The translations under genes and the position numbers were made by a program. DNA of 64,000 nt from Gp6-AA40 sp035492455 (GTDB taxonomy: Bacteria; Acidobacteriota; Vicinamibacteria; Vicinamibacterales; UBA2999): positions 1 through 64,000 of the forward strand of contig DATJJE010000003.1 of the NCBI GenBank assembly GCA_035492455.1, given 5' to 3'. Shown here piece after piece: positions 1-7,701 of this stretch (position 1 is the stretch's first letter; each line of letters starts with the position of its first letter). Under the pieces are notes generated by a model, which searched no databases, had not been told where the DNA came from, and was given only the letters and a program-made list of their open reading frames with translations.

Positions 1-197
1 ATCAGACCGCTGTTCGCATTCAACCCGCGCTCAACCCACTTCAAATCGCAGCCGCGAATACACTCAATCGACGTTTCGCCGCCAGGAGCGTTCACGACCA
101 ACTCGAAATCGGGATTCGTGGTCTGCGCCCGTCCAACGATCCATCCGGTCAACACGGCCGCAACAATCAACGCGACGATCCGCCGTGAGGCGTTCAT
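1..197 (-). CDS. exported hypothetical protein, N-terminal part
   Basis: The gene runs off the left edge of the window, so only 65 N-terminal codons are visible. The ATG at 195-197 has a strong AGGAGGT ribosome binding site a few bases upstream. Residues 8-23 (IVALIVAAVLTGWIVG) form a hydrophobic segment after SRR, typical of a signal peptide or membrane anchor, followed by a short mature part with two cysteines in an IECIRGCDLKW context. I do not recognise the family. The codon pattern and ribosome site make it a real gene, but its function is unknown. Confidence 0.6.
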   Translation of the reverse strand, partial: MNASRRIVALIVAAVLTGWIVGRAQTTNPDFELVVNAPGGETSIECIRGCDLKWVERGLNANSGL

Positions 198-208
198 GTG
201 ACCTCCTG

Positions 209-400
209 TTACATCGGATTCGCCATGAGCCAGGCGACAACATGCGTCGCATTCCTGTCCGGCGGGAACGCAGGGTAGAACACCGTCTCGATGCGACCAT
301 CGCGAATGACCCATGCCATGCGCTTCGGAAGCGTTGACGACCGAAATCGAACGTCGGATCCGAAGATCCCGATAGGACTGCGGCTTCCCACTCGACCGGA
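209..400 (-). pseudogene. decayed peroxiredoxin (C-terminal remnant)
   Basis: The reading frame ending at 209 contains TLPKRMAWVIRDGRIETVF followed by YPAFPPDRNATHVVAWL. From memory this matches the C-terminal end of AhpC-type peroxiredoxins (usually LLKRLTLVIRDGRIEHVFYPVFPPD). Just upstream, near 345-360, the neighbouring frame reads DPTFDFGRQ, which resembles the PTFE/D stretch normally preceding that end. A frameshift therefore seems to separate the two pieces, and no catalytic N-terminal half is visible before the next gene. I read this as the remains of a deleted peroxiredoxin gene. Confidence 0.5.
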
Positions 401-409
401 TCGGGGACT

Positions 410-814
410 CTACGGAATCAGTGTTTCCGACAGCACGTCGACGTTCTGTGCGGCCACGACCAGCGGCGCGGTCGCCATCATGTCCGTAGCGTCACCGGCC
501 CCCGGACGCTGAACTTCTGCGTTGGGTTTTGTGCGGATCTCGACGCTGCCATGGAATTCGAGGCGGCCGTCCTGCCCGGTGCGAACGGGCTCCTGATTTG
601 AATACACGCTGAGCCACACCCCTGCAGGAATATCAAGCGTGGTCACGACATTGCCGTTCCGACTGATCGTCACGCGGTGCGCCCGCGCGTATGACGAGAA
701 ATACTTCGTCGTCAGTTGAGGTGCTTGCGCGGTTGGTCGAGACGATATTGCGACGATTATCAGGACGGTGATCGCCAAAGTGCCCGAAACGGCTACTCCG
801 ATGGTTCTTCCCAC
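410..814 (-). CDS. exported or membrane-anchored hypothetical protein
   Basis: A 134-residue protein starting at a GTG, preceded by GGGAGGATGAGATC, a good ribosome binding site. Residues 5-25 (IGVAVSGTLAITVLIIVAISS) are a hydrophobic signal or anchor segment. The rest looks like a small all-beta extracytoplasmic domain, with alternating polar and hydrophobic residues and several glycines. No cysteine pair or catalytic motif is evident. It lies just upstream of the peroxiredoxin remnant on the same strand. The family is not recognised. Confidence 0.65.
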   Translation of the reverse strand: MGRTIGVAVSGTLAITVLIIVAISSRPTAQAPQLTTKYFSSYARAHRVTISRNGNVVTTLDIPAGVWLSVYSNQEPVRTGQDGRLEFHGSVEIRTKPNAEVQRPGAGDATDMMATAPLVVAAQNVDVLSETLIP

Positions 815-964
815 GATCTCATCCTCCCAGGCTGCGTCTGGACGGAAATCCCTCGGCCGCAGAATACGTCGAACGGCCAGAGAAAGTTCGCGACGCGCGT
901 ATACCCAGCCATAAAGCTCCGCCGGAACACGTCCTGCACACGCACAAGGCCAGGAGGGGAACTC

Positions 965-1531
965 ATGAGGCTGGCAATACCTGCGGTGATCGTGGCGCTG
1001 GCGCTGCCGATGGCAGCCGGCGCGCAGGACAGCAAGACGAAGTCGCGCACCAACATCAAAGCCGACGATGCGCGCGTGATGAGCATGACCGGATGCCTCC
1101 GGCAGGAGGTCGCAACCGGCGTCTATACGCTCGACGGTGCTATCGCCGCGTCGGGCAAAGAACTGCAGACGGATTCGAAGGTCAAGACCGACGTCGACAA
1201 GAACAAGACGACGGTAAAGGGCGAGAGCGAGACGAAGGCGAAGGACGGCGCGGTTGCAACGACCGGTGCCTCGTCGACGTTCCTGCTCGTGCCGGGCAAC
1301 AACGTCGACCTCGCGTCACACGTCGGCGAACAGGTGCAGATCAACGCGATCATGGTCGAACGCGGTCACGGCGATGCGGACGTGAAGATCAAGGACAAGA
1401 CGACGGTCGATCCGGAGCACGGAAAGGACACGACGTCGACATCGAAGACGAAGCTCGAACTGCCGAAGTCGACGGCAGGTCAGTACACCGTGATGTCGAT
1501 TACATCGACGGGCATGCGCTGCGCGCAGTAG
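965..1531 (+). CDS. exported lysine-rich protein with TGCL motif
   Basis: 188 residues. The ATG at 965 follows AGGAGGGGAACTC, a strong ribosome binding site, so I reject the longer frame opening at 716. MRLAIPAVIVALALPMAAGAQ is a clear signal peptide. The mature protein has MTGCLRQ near its start, a charged central region rich in Lys, Asp and Thr (KTDVDKNKTTVKGE), then STFLLVPGNNVDLASHVGEQV, a beta-rich stretch. Proteins of this pattern (TGCL plus a barrel-like domain) are common small exported proteins in acidobacterial genomes, as far as I recall. The function is unknown. Confidence 0.7.
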   Translation: MRLAIPAVIVALALPMAAGAQDSKTKSRTNIKADDARVMSMTGCLRQEVATGVYTLDGAIAASGKELQTDSKVKTDVDKNKTTVKGESETKAKDGAVATTGASSTFLLVPGNNVDLASHVGEQVQINAIMVERGHGDADVKIKDKTTVDPEHGKDTTSTSKTKLELPKSTAGQYTVMSITSTGMRCAQ

Positions 1532-1557
1532 CCTTGCGTAACCGTCGTTGGTAGGTT

Positions 1558-1585
1558 GGGGTGCGTGGTTCGAAGCGCGCACCCC
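1558..1585. terminator. hairpin between convergent genes
   Basis: GGGGTGCG and CGCACCCC form a perfect 8-bp stem around a 12-base loop. It lies between the stop codons of two convergent genes, so it may end transcription from both sides. There is no clear T-run, so it is not a textbook intrinsic terminator. Confidence 0.5.
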
Positions 1586-1588
1586 GCC

Positions 1589-2095
1589 TCAGCGAGCATT
1601 TTCACCAAGCAGCGGCACTAACCTAAACGCGTGTGAGCCCGAACAGCGCGTATTCCCGTCGCGCGTCGTTGATGCCTCGCCTCTTATCACGCCGGCCAGT
1701 GACCCGTTTCTGATTGGCGCGTCGCTCGAGCCGTAGAGCAGCAGCTGAGTGGCGGCGACCGGCAAATCAGGGTACTGGAAGTTCCAGATGTAGCGCGCTG
1801 TTGAATCAGCGAACGTATAGATCTGCCCTACCATCGCCGGCTCGCTGTAACCGTCGCCACGGACTTGCACCGACAGGTACCCGCCGCCTCCATTCGCGAG
1901 CACCGCGCGGTAGTTCCAGACCGATTTCGACAGCATGGAACACCGTTCATCCAACGTCATGGTCAGCGCGTAAGTGCCTGCAAGTGCGGTGGCAAACGAC
2001 TCGCGCGTCGGTGAGGGTGCTGACGGCAGTGCGTTCGAACCGCAGCCGGAAGCGCAGAACGTCGCAAGCACGAGCATCCAGCAGGAACGTTTCAT
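1589..2095 (-). CDS. lipoprotein, unknown function
   Basis: 168 residues. The ATG at 2095 overlaps the TGA of the upstream lipoprotein gene (ATGA), which fixes the start and suggests translational coupling. MKRSCWMLVLATFCASGC is a lipoprotein signal peptide with the acylated Cys at residue 18. The mature part begins GSNALPSAPSPT and continues into a beta-rich domain with LAGTYALTMTLDERCSMLSK and several Gly-rich turns. Outer or inner membrane attachment facing the periplasm is likely. No known domain is recognised. Confidence 0.75.
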   Translation of the reverse strand: MKRSCWMLVLATFCASGCGSNALPSAPSPTRESFATALAGTYALTMTLDERCSMLSKSVWNYRAVLANGGGGYLSVQVRGDGYSEPAMVGQIYTFADSTARYIWNFQYPDLPVAATQLLLYGSSDAPIRNGSLAGVIRGEASTTRDGNTRCSGSHAFRLVPLLGENAR

Positions 2096-2817
2096 CGCCT
2101 CAAGGGCAACTCTATGTCGATCGACGTTTGACCCGGCGGTACAGAGACGTACGCCACGCGCTCGGTGTTCAGCGACGCGCCAACGTCCGCTGTGACGCCG
2201 TCGGGAAGTCCGCACAGGAGAAAGCGTCCCTGCGCATCGGTGTAGCTAATCGCCGCGGGAAAATCCTCCACCACCTCGAAGTCTACGAATGCGCCCGCCA
2301 CAGGCCGCCGTCCGTCGGCGCCGTTCTGGTAGACCACGCCGGTGATATGCCGGAAGCCGGGCGCGGGTGCAGGCACGGATGACCGCTCGGCCGAAACCAG
2401 CGCCTTCTGCACGAGACGCAGATCGAGCGTCGATGCCGCAGTCGCGATGAAGCCAGGCGCCGCGCATTGCTGTACGTAGCCGTCCTTCCATATCTGCACC
2501 GTGACGCGCGAACCGTCCGGCAGATTTGGCAACTCGTACCGTCCGCCCGCATCCGATGAACGTGGACCGTTCGCCCACCAGTACGAATAGCCGCCGTTGC
2601 CCTGCTGGACCCACGCATTCACCGAGACGCCGCCGACGACGCGTGGTCCCTGCGCGGTCATTTCCGTGATCGATCCGGATACCGAATATGGCCCGCTCGT
2701 CTGGAATGGTGGGAACGGCGTTGAAGCTGGAACAACAGGCGTGGGCGCCGCCGGCAGCGCCGGCGACGCACCACACCCGAGAGAGAGAACGGCGACGCAG
2801 AGTAGAGATCTGCGCAT
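2092..2817 (-). CDS. lipoprotein with carboxypeptidase-regulatory-like repeats
   Basis: 241 residues from the ATG at 2817; a longer frame exists upstream but would destroy the signal peptide. MRRSLLCVAVLSLGC is a lipoprotein signal with Cys 15. Two beta-sandwich units of the carboxypeptidase regulatory type are visible: one around GGVSVNAWVQQ then DAGGRYELPNLPDGS, another around RPVAGAFVDFEV then DAQGRFLLCGLPDG. The repeated 'G.(Y/F).L..LPDG' signature is characteristic. Such domains are common in exported acidobacterial proteins and are thought to have adhesive or structural roles. It lies 16 bp downstream of the amidohydrolase gene and is coupled to the next lipoprotein gene. Confidence 0.75.
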   Translation of the reverse strand: MRRSLLCVAVLSLGCGASPALPAAPTPVVPASTPFPPFQTSGPYSVSGSITEMTAQGPRVVGGVSVNAWVQQGNGGYSYWWANGPRSSDAGGRYELPNLPDGSRVTVQIWKDGYVQQCAAPGFIATAASTLDLRLVQKALVSAERSSVPAPAPGFRHITGVVYQNGADGRRPVAGAFVDFEVVEDFPAAISYTDAQGRFLLCGLPDGVTADVGASLNTERVAYVSVPPGQTSIDIELPLRR

Positions 2818-2833
2818 CGCCGCGGCCTCGAGG

Positions 2834-4516
2834 CTACCTCGTTGCGCGCGCCGGCGCGGCGGTGCTGTTGTAGCCCATCTTGCCGCCGACAAACGTCATC
2901 ACCGGCTTGATGTCCTTAATCTGATCGGCCGGAATCGTCAGGTAATCGCGGTCGAGGACGACGAAATCGGCGAGCTTGCCCGCGGCGATCGAACCGAGGT
3001 CGTCTTCGCGCATGAGGAAAAACGAATTGCTGCGCGTATGCGCGATGAGCGCTTCCTCACGCGTAATCGTCTGGTGATTGACGACCTTGCCACCGACCAT
3101 CTTACCGGTCACCGCGAACCAGAGCGTGTAGAACGGGTTGTACTGGTTCACTTCGTTCGTGTCGGTGTGGAAGCCCCACAGGATGCCGCTGTCCTGAATC
3201 ATCCGCAGCGGCGGCATGTCGTAAGAGCGTTCGCCGTGCGCGCGATTGAATGCCTGTCCCATCACCGGCGGAATGGCGCGAACCGCCGCCCACATACCCA
3301 GTTTCTTCATGCGGGCGAGGTCATTGGCGGACACCTGATCCATGTGGCAGAAGGCCCAGCGGAGACTGTGGATGGGGTACTCCTTGTTGATCGCTTCGAT
3401 CTGATCGAGGAAGAACGGAAACGATTCGGAGATCGTTGCGTGCTGCTGCAGCGGCATGCCTTTTTTCGCCACAGCCGTCGCCAACGCCTTCCAGTTCGCC
3501 GACTGCTGCGCCGTATACGTCACGTGCGGCGCCATCATGTTGTCGCTGTAGGCCAGCGTCTCACCAACCAGCACATCGTCGATGTAGCTGTCGCCCTGGA
3601 ACAACTTGATCTGATCGATGGAGGCGACCATACGCTGCAGGTTGTTCTCCGGGTTGCCACCGTTGGGGCCGACCATGCACATCAGGCGGAAAGTCAGCTC
3701 GCCCTTCTTCTCCATCTCGAGATACGCCTCTTTCTGCTCCGGCGGGCAACCGACCATGTTGGCTGCCGTCAGTCCCGCGCGATTCAGGTCCTTGAGCATT
3801 GCGGCTGCGCTGACCGGATACGGGTCCTTCGTTTTGTCCTTTTCAGGGATCTTGTTGGCCACCTGCGCGAGGCCGGGATCGTTGATGCGCCCGGTCGGCT
3901 TGCCGGAGGCGTCGCGCTCGACCCAAGGCTGCTTGATGGCGTCAACGCCGAGCGCATCAAGTGCCTTGCTGTTCATGAAGGCGCAGCAGCGCGAGAACTG
4001 CAGGTAGACCGGATTGTTCGGCGCCGCGGCGTCGAGCTCGGCCTTCGTCAGCGGTGTCGGATTGTCTGCGAACTGGTCATAGGACCAGCCACCCAGGTTG
4101 TAAACGAATTTGCCGGCACCGAGCTCGGCCGCCTTCGCCCGGACGATGTCCAGCGCCTGTTTGCGCGATGCAACGTCGTCAAACCGCGCTTCAGTGGTCC
4201 ACGTTTCCGCACCGCGCGTGAGGTGCGCGTGCGCATCGATGAGACCTGGAATTACGGCCTTGCCGCCGAGATCGATGCGCCGTGTGTTCGGTCCGGCGAG
4301 CTTGTTGATGTCGGCGTTGCTGCCAACCGCGACGAGTCGATCGCCGCGCACCGCAACTGCTTGCGCGATGGTGAACTTATTATCAACGGTAATGATCTTG
4401 CCGTTCGTGAGGATGAGGTCGGCAGCGGCGGGCTGCTGACCGTGGACCACGGCCGCGGCGCTGGCCAGTGCGTAGACGAGACCGAGCAGCAGCGGGACGC
4501 GCATGTGACGTCGCAT
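2834..4516 (-). CDS. YtcJ-type metal-dependent amidohydrolase, exported
   Basis: 560 residues, starting after AGGAGGTCTC. An N-terminal signal peptide (VPLLLGLVYALASAAAVVHG) is followed by ADLILTNGKIITVD, the beta-sandwich entry of the amidohydrolase superfamily. GLIDAHAHLTRGAE carries the first metal-binding HxH, and RWAFCHMDQVSAND and GFHTDTNEVN supply later histidine and aspartate ligands. The C-terminal end returns to the sandwich with GKLADFVVLDRDYLTIPADQ. The YtcJ group hydrolyses amide-like bonds, but its substrates are mostly unknown. The export signal points to a periplasmic substrate. It is first in a three-gene minus-strand run with two lipoproteins. Confidence 0.88.
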   Translation of the reverse strand: MRRHMRVPLLLGLVYALASAAAVVHGQQPAAADLILTNGKIITVDNKFTIAQAVAVRGDRLVAVGSNADINKLAGPNTRRIDLGGKAVIPGLIDAHAHLTRGAETWTTEARFDDVASRKQALDIVRAKAAELGAGKFVYNLGGWSYDQFADNPTPLTKAELDAAAPNNPVYLQFSRCCAFMNSKALDALGVDAIKQPWVERDASGKPTGRINDPGLAQVANKIPEKDKTKDPYPVSAAAMLKDLNRAGLTAANMVGCPPEQKEAYLEMEKKGELTFRLMCMVGPNGGNPENNLQRMVASIDQIKLFQGDSYIDDVLVGETLAYSDNMMAPHVTYTAQQSANWKALATAVAKKGMPLQQHATISESFPFFLDQIEAINKEYPIHSLRWAFCHMDQVSANDLARMKKLGMWAAVRAIPPVMGQAFNRAHGERSYDMPPLRMIQDSGILWGFHTDTNEVNQYNPFYTLWFAVTGKMVGGKVVNHQTITREEALIAHTRSNSFFLMREDDLGSIAAGKLADFVVLDRDYLTIPADQIKDIKPVMTFVGGKMGYNSTAAPARATR

Positions 4517-4641
4517 GAGACCTCCTGATCAAATGAAGAGTGCGGCCGGATTATAAGGCACATCGTTGAGAGCTGATCGATACAGCGAAGATCGAAAAAG
4601 CAGAGCACGCGCTGGAATATCGATTGCTCCGTCTGCGCGCG

Positions 4642-5499
4642 ATGATATCGATGACCCGTACCCTTATTCTTCTGCTCAGCGCGCTCGCGGTGCGGCCTTC
4701 ACCGAGCGCAGCGCAGACCCGGATTGAACAGGACAACCCAGCGATTATCTATAGCGGCAACTGGTACAGCAATGACGCAGCGACCAACAGCGGCGGCCGC
4801 GCGGCGCTGACCAACACAAGAGGCGCTCGCGCGTCGATCACCTTTGAAGGTACCGGCATCACATGGATCGGCGTCGCCGACGCGTATGCGGGGCTGGCAA
4901 CGGTGTACCTCGATGGTTCCATGCAGGTGATCAACACCTACAACACGATCTCGCAGTACCAGAAGCCACTCTTTTCCGCGCGCGGTCTCGCGCCAGGCAC
5001 GCACACGTTTTCGATTGAAGTGACGCACGAGCGCGGACCCGGCACCGATGGCTCGTGGGTCTGGATCGACGCATTCGACATCGATGGCACGCCGGTACAG
5101 GGCGGCGTCACCGCCGGTACGGGCCGCGTGGAACAGAACAATCCGGCGATGGCCTATACAGGCCGCTGGTTCGCCAACAACAGCACGGTGCTCACGGGCG
5201 GCAGTGCGGCGCTCGCGACCGACGCGGGCTCACGCGCGAGCCTCACGTTTACCGGATCGGGCGTGTCGTGGATCACGTATCAGGATCAGTGGTCCGGCGT
5301 GGCGAACGTGTACATCGACGGCGTGTTGAAGACGACAGTGGACAACTACGCGGCGCCGGCGCGCGCCGGCGTGTCCGCCTACAGCATCAACGGTCTCGGA
5401 CCCGGTACGCACACCATCACGATCGAGGCGACCGGTACCCGAAACTGGAGCGCGCAGGGGTCGTGGGTCTGGATCGATGCGTTCGACGTTACGCCCTAA
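4642..5499 (+). CDS. exported protein with two tandem beta-sandwich repeats
   Basis: About 285 residues. The start is uncertain: ATG at 4642 or 4651, or TTG at 4624; none has a clear ribosome site. MTRTLILLLSALAV followed by PSPSAAQ is a signal peptide. Two homologous units of about 115 residues follow. The first runs from RIEQDNPAIIYSGNWY to GSWVWIDAFDI and the second from RVEQNNPAMAYTGRWF to GSWVWIDAFDV. Each has a T/S-G-x-G-(I/V)-(T/S)-W-I core and an LxPGTHT loop. The pattern suggests galactose-binding-like or lectin-like sandwiches that bind extracellular carbohydrate; this is inferred. The 3' end overlaps the convergent gene by 11 bp. Confidence 0.78.
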   Translation: MISMTRTLILLLSALAVRPSPSAAQTRIEQDNPAIIYSGNWYSNDAATNSGGRAALTNTRGARASITFEGTGITWIGVADAYAGLATVYLDGSMQVINTYNTISQYQKPLFSARGLAPGTHTFSIEVTHERGPGTDGSWVWIDAFDIDGTPVQGGVTAGTGRVEQNNPAMAYTGRWFANNSTVLTGGSAALATDAGSRASLTFTGSGVSWITYQDQWSGVANVYIDGVLKTTVDNYAAPARAGVSAYSINGLGPGTHTITIEATGTRNWSAQGSWVWIDAFDVTP

Positions 5500-6292
5500 G
5501 TTTCTTCGGGACGAGTTCGATCTCGAAGACCTTGGGCCAGAGTTTGCCCGTCACGAACAACCGCTTGCCCGCAGCGTCGTAGGCAATCCCGTTCAGCACG
5601 TCGGCACCACCGCGCTGTTCCTCGGGTGATAGCAATCCCGTCAGATCGATCCAGCCGGTCACGTGACCCGTCGACGGCGAGATACGGGCGATGAAATTCG
5701 TCTGCCAGACATTCGCGTAGATCTCACCGTTGACCCACTCCAGCTCGTTGAGATCCCGGATGATGATGCCCGCATCGCTGATCAGCACGCGCCGCTTCTC
5801 CATCAGGGTCTTCGGATCGATAAAGCGGAGCGACGCGCTGCCGTCGCTCATGATCAGCTCGCTCGTGTTGTGCGTCAGCCCCCACCCTTCGCCGGTATAT
5901 CCGAAGGTCCGCAGCTGCTTGAACGTCGAGCGGTCGTAGACGAATCCGATCTGTGACTGCCACGTCAGCTGCACGATCGTGTCGCCCCAGGTCGTAATCC
6001 CTTCACCGAAATACTGCGAAGATACCGCCGCCCTTTGCAGCACCTTGCCCGTCGTCAACTCCACTTTCCGCAAGGAGGATTCCCCGTTCAGACCGGTGCC
6101 CTCGTAGAGGAACCCGTCCCGATACTCGATCCCCTGCGTAAACGCGCGCGGGTCGTGCGGGTAGACGTGTTTGATGCTGTACGTCGAAACGGGAGCACGG
6201 GAGCCGACGGGAGGTAGGCGCTGCACCTGATGCGACTGCGCGGCCAGCGACGCAAGCGATGCCGCGACGACAGCGAGCGTGAAGGACCGCAA
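5489..6292 (-). CDS. glutaminyl-peptide cyclotransferase (plant-type propeller)
   Basis: 267 residues from a TTG at 6292. The frame stays open further upstream only because it reads through a heptamer repeat, so the TTG before the hydrophobic SFTLAVVAASLASLAAQ signal is the best start. Its GGAG ribosome site is supplied by the repeat unit itself. YPHDPRAFTQGIEYRDGFLYEGTG followed by ESSLRKV is the hallmark of the plant-type glutamine cyclotransferase family, a five-bladed propeller. ELEWVNGEIYANVWQTNFI and VLNGIAYD are further family blocks. It converts N-terminal Gln of exported proteins to pyroglutamate in the periplasm. It is convergent with, and overlaps, the gene before it. Confidence 0.85.
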   Translation of the reverse strand: MRSFTLAVVAASLASLAAQSHQVQRLPPVGSRAPVSTYSIKHVYPHDPRAFTQGIEYRDGFLYEGTGLNGESSLRKVELTTGKVLQRAAVSSQYFGEGITTWGDTIVQLTWQSQIGFVYDRSTFKQLRTFGYTGEGWGLTHNTSELIMSDGSASLRFIDPKTLMEKRRVLISDAGIIIRDLNELEWVNGEIYANVWQTNFIARISPSTGHVTGWIDLTGLLSPEEQRGGADVLNGIAYDAAGKRLFVTGKLWPKVFEIELVPKKLRA

Positions 6293-6294
6293 TG

Positions 6295-6377
6295 CAAGCT
6301 CCAAGATCCAAGCTCCAAGATCCAAGCTCCAAATTCCAAACGATCGTTGGAGCTTGGATCTTGGAACTTGGAGCTTA
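6295..6377. repeat. heptamer array TCCAAGM forming an inverted pair
   Basis: From 6295 to about 6341 the sequence is a run of 7-bp units (TCCAAGA, TCCAAGC, TCCAAGA, TCCAAGC, TCCAAAT, TCCAAAC). After CGATCG at 6341-6346 the complementary units follow in the opposite sense (TTGGAGC, TTGGATC, TTGGAAC, TTGGAGC). The two arms could fold into a long, imperfect hairpin. The same unit occurs at 44990-45024. It fills much of the divergent region between the cyclase gene and the hydrogenase operon. Confidence 0.85.
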
Positions 6378-6557
6378 CATAGGTCAATCGTAGCCTCAAA
6401 GGCGCGGAAATACCGACTCCTGCGGTCGGTGTGCTGGCGGTAAGTTCGGGCCACTGCGAAGTATTCCGCGCCGCGCATCGAGCAAATGGATGCGACCACT
6501 CGAATTGCCAGCAATTTCAGATCACATCAGCGGAACGCCGCTTGCCAATGACGAGAA

Positions 6558-6579
6558 CGCACGTGTCATTGCACGTGCG
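6558..6579. promoter_or_regulatory. perfect palindrome upstream of hydrogenase operon
   Basis: CGCACGTG and CACGTGCG are perfect 8-base inverted arms around the 6-base spacer TCATTG. The element ends three bases before the GAGGAG ribosome binding site (6583-6588) of the small subunit gene. It could be an operator for a dimeric regulator or a 5'-UTR hairpin controlling translation. No sigma-54 promoter consensus was seen in the 300-bp upstream region. Confidence 0.5.
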
Positions 6580-6593
6580 AACGAGGAGTCGCT

Positions 6594-7697
6594 ATGAAGG
6601 CGTTGACGTCTGACGGCGTATCGCGCCGCGATTTCGTCCGCATTTGCACCATGGCTGCGGCGGCCGTTGGGCTCTCCAGTTCCGCCGCCGCGCAGATCGC
6701 GCAGGCCGTCGCCAGAGGTCTCAAGCCGTCGGTCGTCTGGCTGCACTTCCAGGAGTGCACCGGCTGCACGGAAACGCTGCTGCGCACATCGACGCCGGGC
6801 CTTGCGGAGATTGTGCTCGACCTCGTATCCATCGACTACCACGAGACATTGTTTGCCGCCGCCGGCCACCAGGTCGAAGCGGCGCTGCAATCTGCAATCA
6901 AACAGAACAAAGGGAAATACATCCTCGTCGTCGAAGGCGCGGTGCCGGTCAAAGACGATGGCATCTACTGCATGATCGGCGGCCGCACCGCGCTCGAGAT
7001 TCTGAACGAGACGGCGAAGGATGCCGGCGCCATCATCGCGATCGGATCCTGCGCGGCGTGGGGCGGCGTCGCTGCCGCAGAGCCGAATCCGACCGGCGCG
7101 ACCGGCATTCCGGACATCCTGAAAGGCAAGACCGTCGTTTCCATTCCGGGGTGTCCACCGAATCCGTACAACTTCCTCGGCGTTGCGCTCCAATACGCAA
7201 CCTTCGGCACGCTGCCAAGGCTTGACGAGCAGGGCCGTCCCTTGTTCGCCTACGGCCGCACTATCCACGAGCACTGCCCGCGGCGTGCGCACTTCGATGC
7301 CGGCCGCTTCGCCGAACAATTCGGCGACGAAGGACATCGGCTCGGCTACTGCCTCTACAAGCTTGGATGCAAGGGGCCCGCGACGCACGCCAACTGCTCC
7401 GTCCTCCACTACTGTGAAGTCGTCGATGCGTGGCCGATCGGTCTCGGGTCGCCCTGCTTCGGGTGTGCCGAGCGCGGCATCGGCTTCAACGTCGCGCAGT
7501 TCCAGACGATCCAGATCCAGCGACCGACGCCGCCCGACACCTATCCACCGATCAAATCGGACCAGGGTGCAATCAGCCCGGTGGCGACCGGTATCGGCGG
7601 TCTCATTGGTGGCGCGCTGATCGGCGCCGGCTACATGGCCTCGAAGAAGCTTGGAGACGGGCCGGCGGCAACCGAAGTCGAGGATCCGAAGGAGTAA
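6594..7697 (+). CDS. hybO: [NiFe]-hydrogenase small subunit (group 1, Hyb-like)
   Basis: 367 residues with a Tat signal (SRRDFVRICTMAAAAVG), so the folded enzyme is exported. The proximal 4Fe-4S cluster has C55 and C58 (ECTGCTET), C153 (GSCAAWGG) and C187 (PGCPPNP). The distal cluster starts with H225 and C228 (IHEHCPRRAHFDAG) and continues with C253 and C259. Medial cluster cysteines follow at 268-291. A C-terminal hydrophobic helix (about 326-348) anchors it in the membrane. The two extra proximal cysteines of oxygen-tolerant enzymes are absent (CTGC rather than CTCC, WGG rather than WGC). It is first in the operon, with GAGGAG upstream, and works with HybA, HybB and the large subunit. Confidence 0.94.
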   Translation: MKALTSDGVSRRDFVRICTMAAAAVGLSSSAAAQIAQAVARGLKPSVVWLHFQECTGCTETLLRTSTPGLAEIVLDLVSIDYHETLFAAAGHQVEAALQSAIKQNKGKYILVVEGAVPVKDDGIYCMIGGRTALEILNETAKDAGAIIAIGSCAAWGGVAAAEPNPTGATGIPDILKGKTVVSIPGCPPNPYNFLGVALQYATFGTLPRLDEQGRPLFAYGRTIHEHCPRRAHFDAGRFAEQFGDEGHRLGYCLYKLGCKGPATHANCSVLHYCEVVDAWPIGLGSPCFGCAERGIGFNVAQFQTIQIQRPTPPDTYPPIKSDQGAISPVATGIGGLIGGALIGAGYMASKKLGDGPAATEVEDPKE

Positions 7698-7701
7698 TGC
7701 C

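Noticed and set aside
2597..4528. A 643-codon open frame on the plus strand
   Set aside because: It is antisense to the amidohydrolase gene, has a low-complexity Arg/His-rich translation and no recognisable domain. It is a GC-rich shadow frame.
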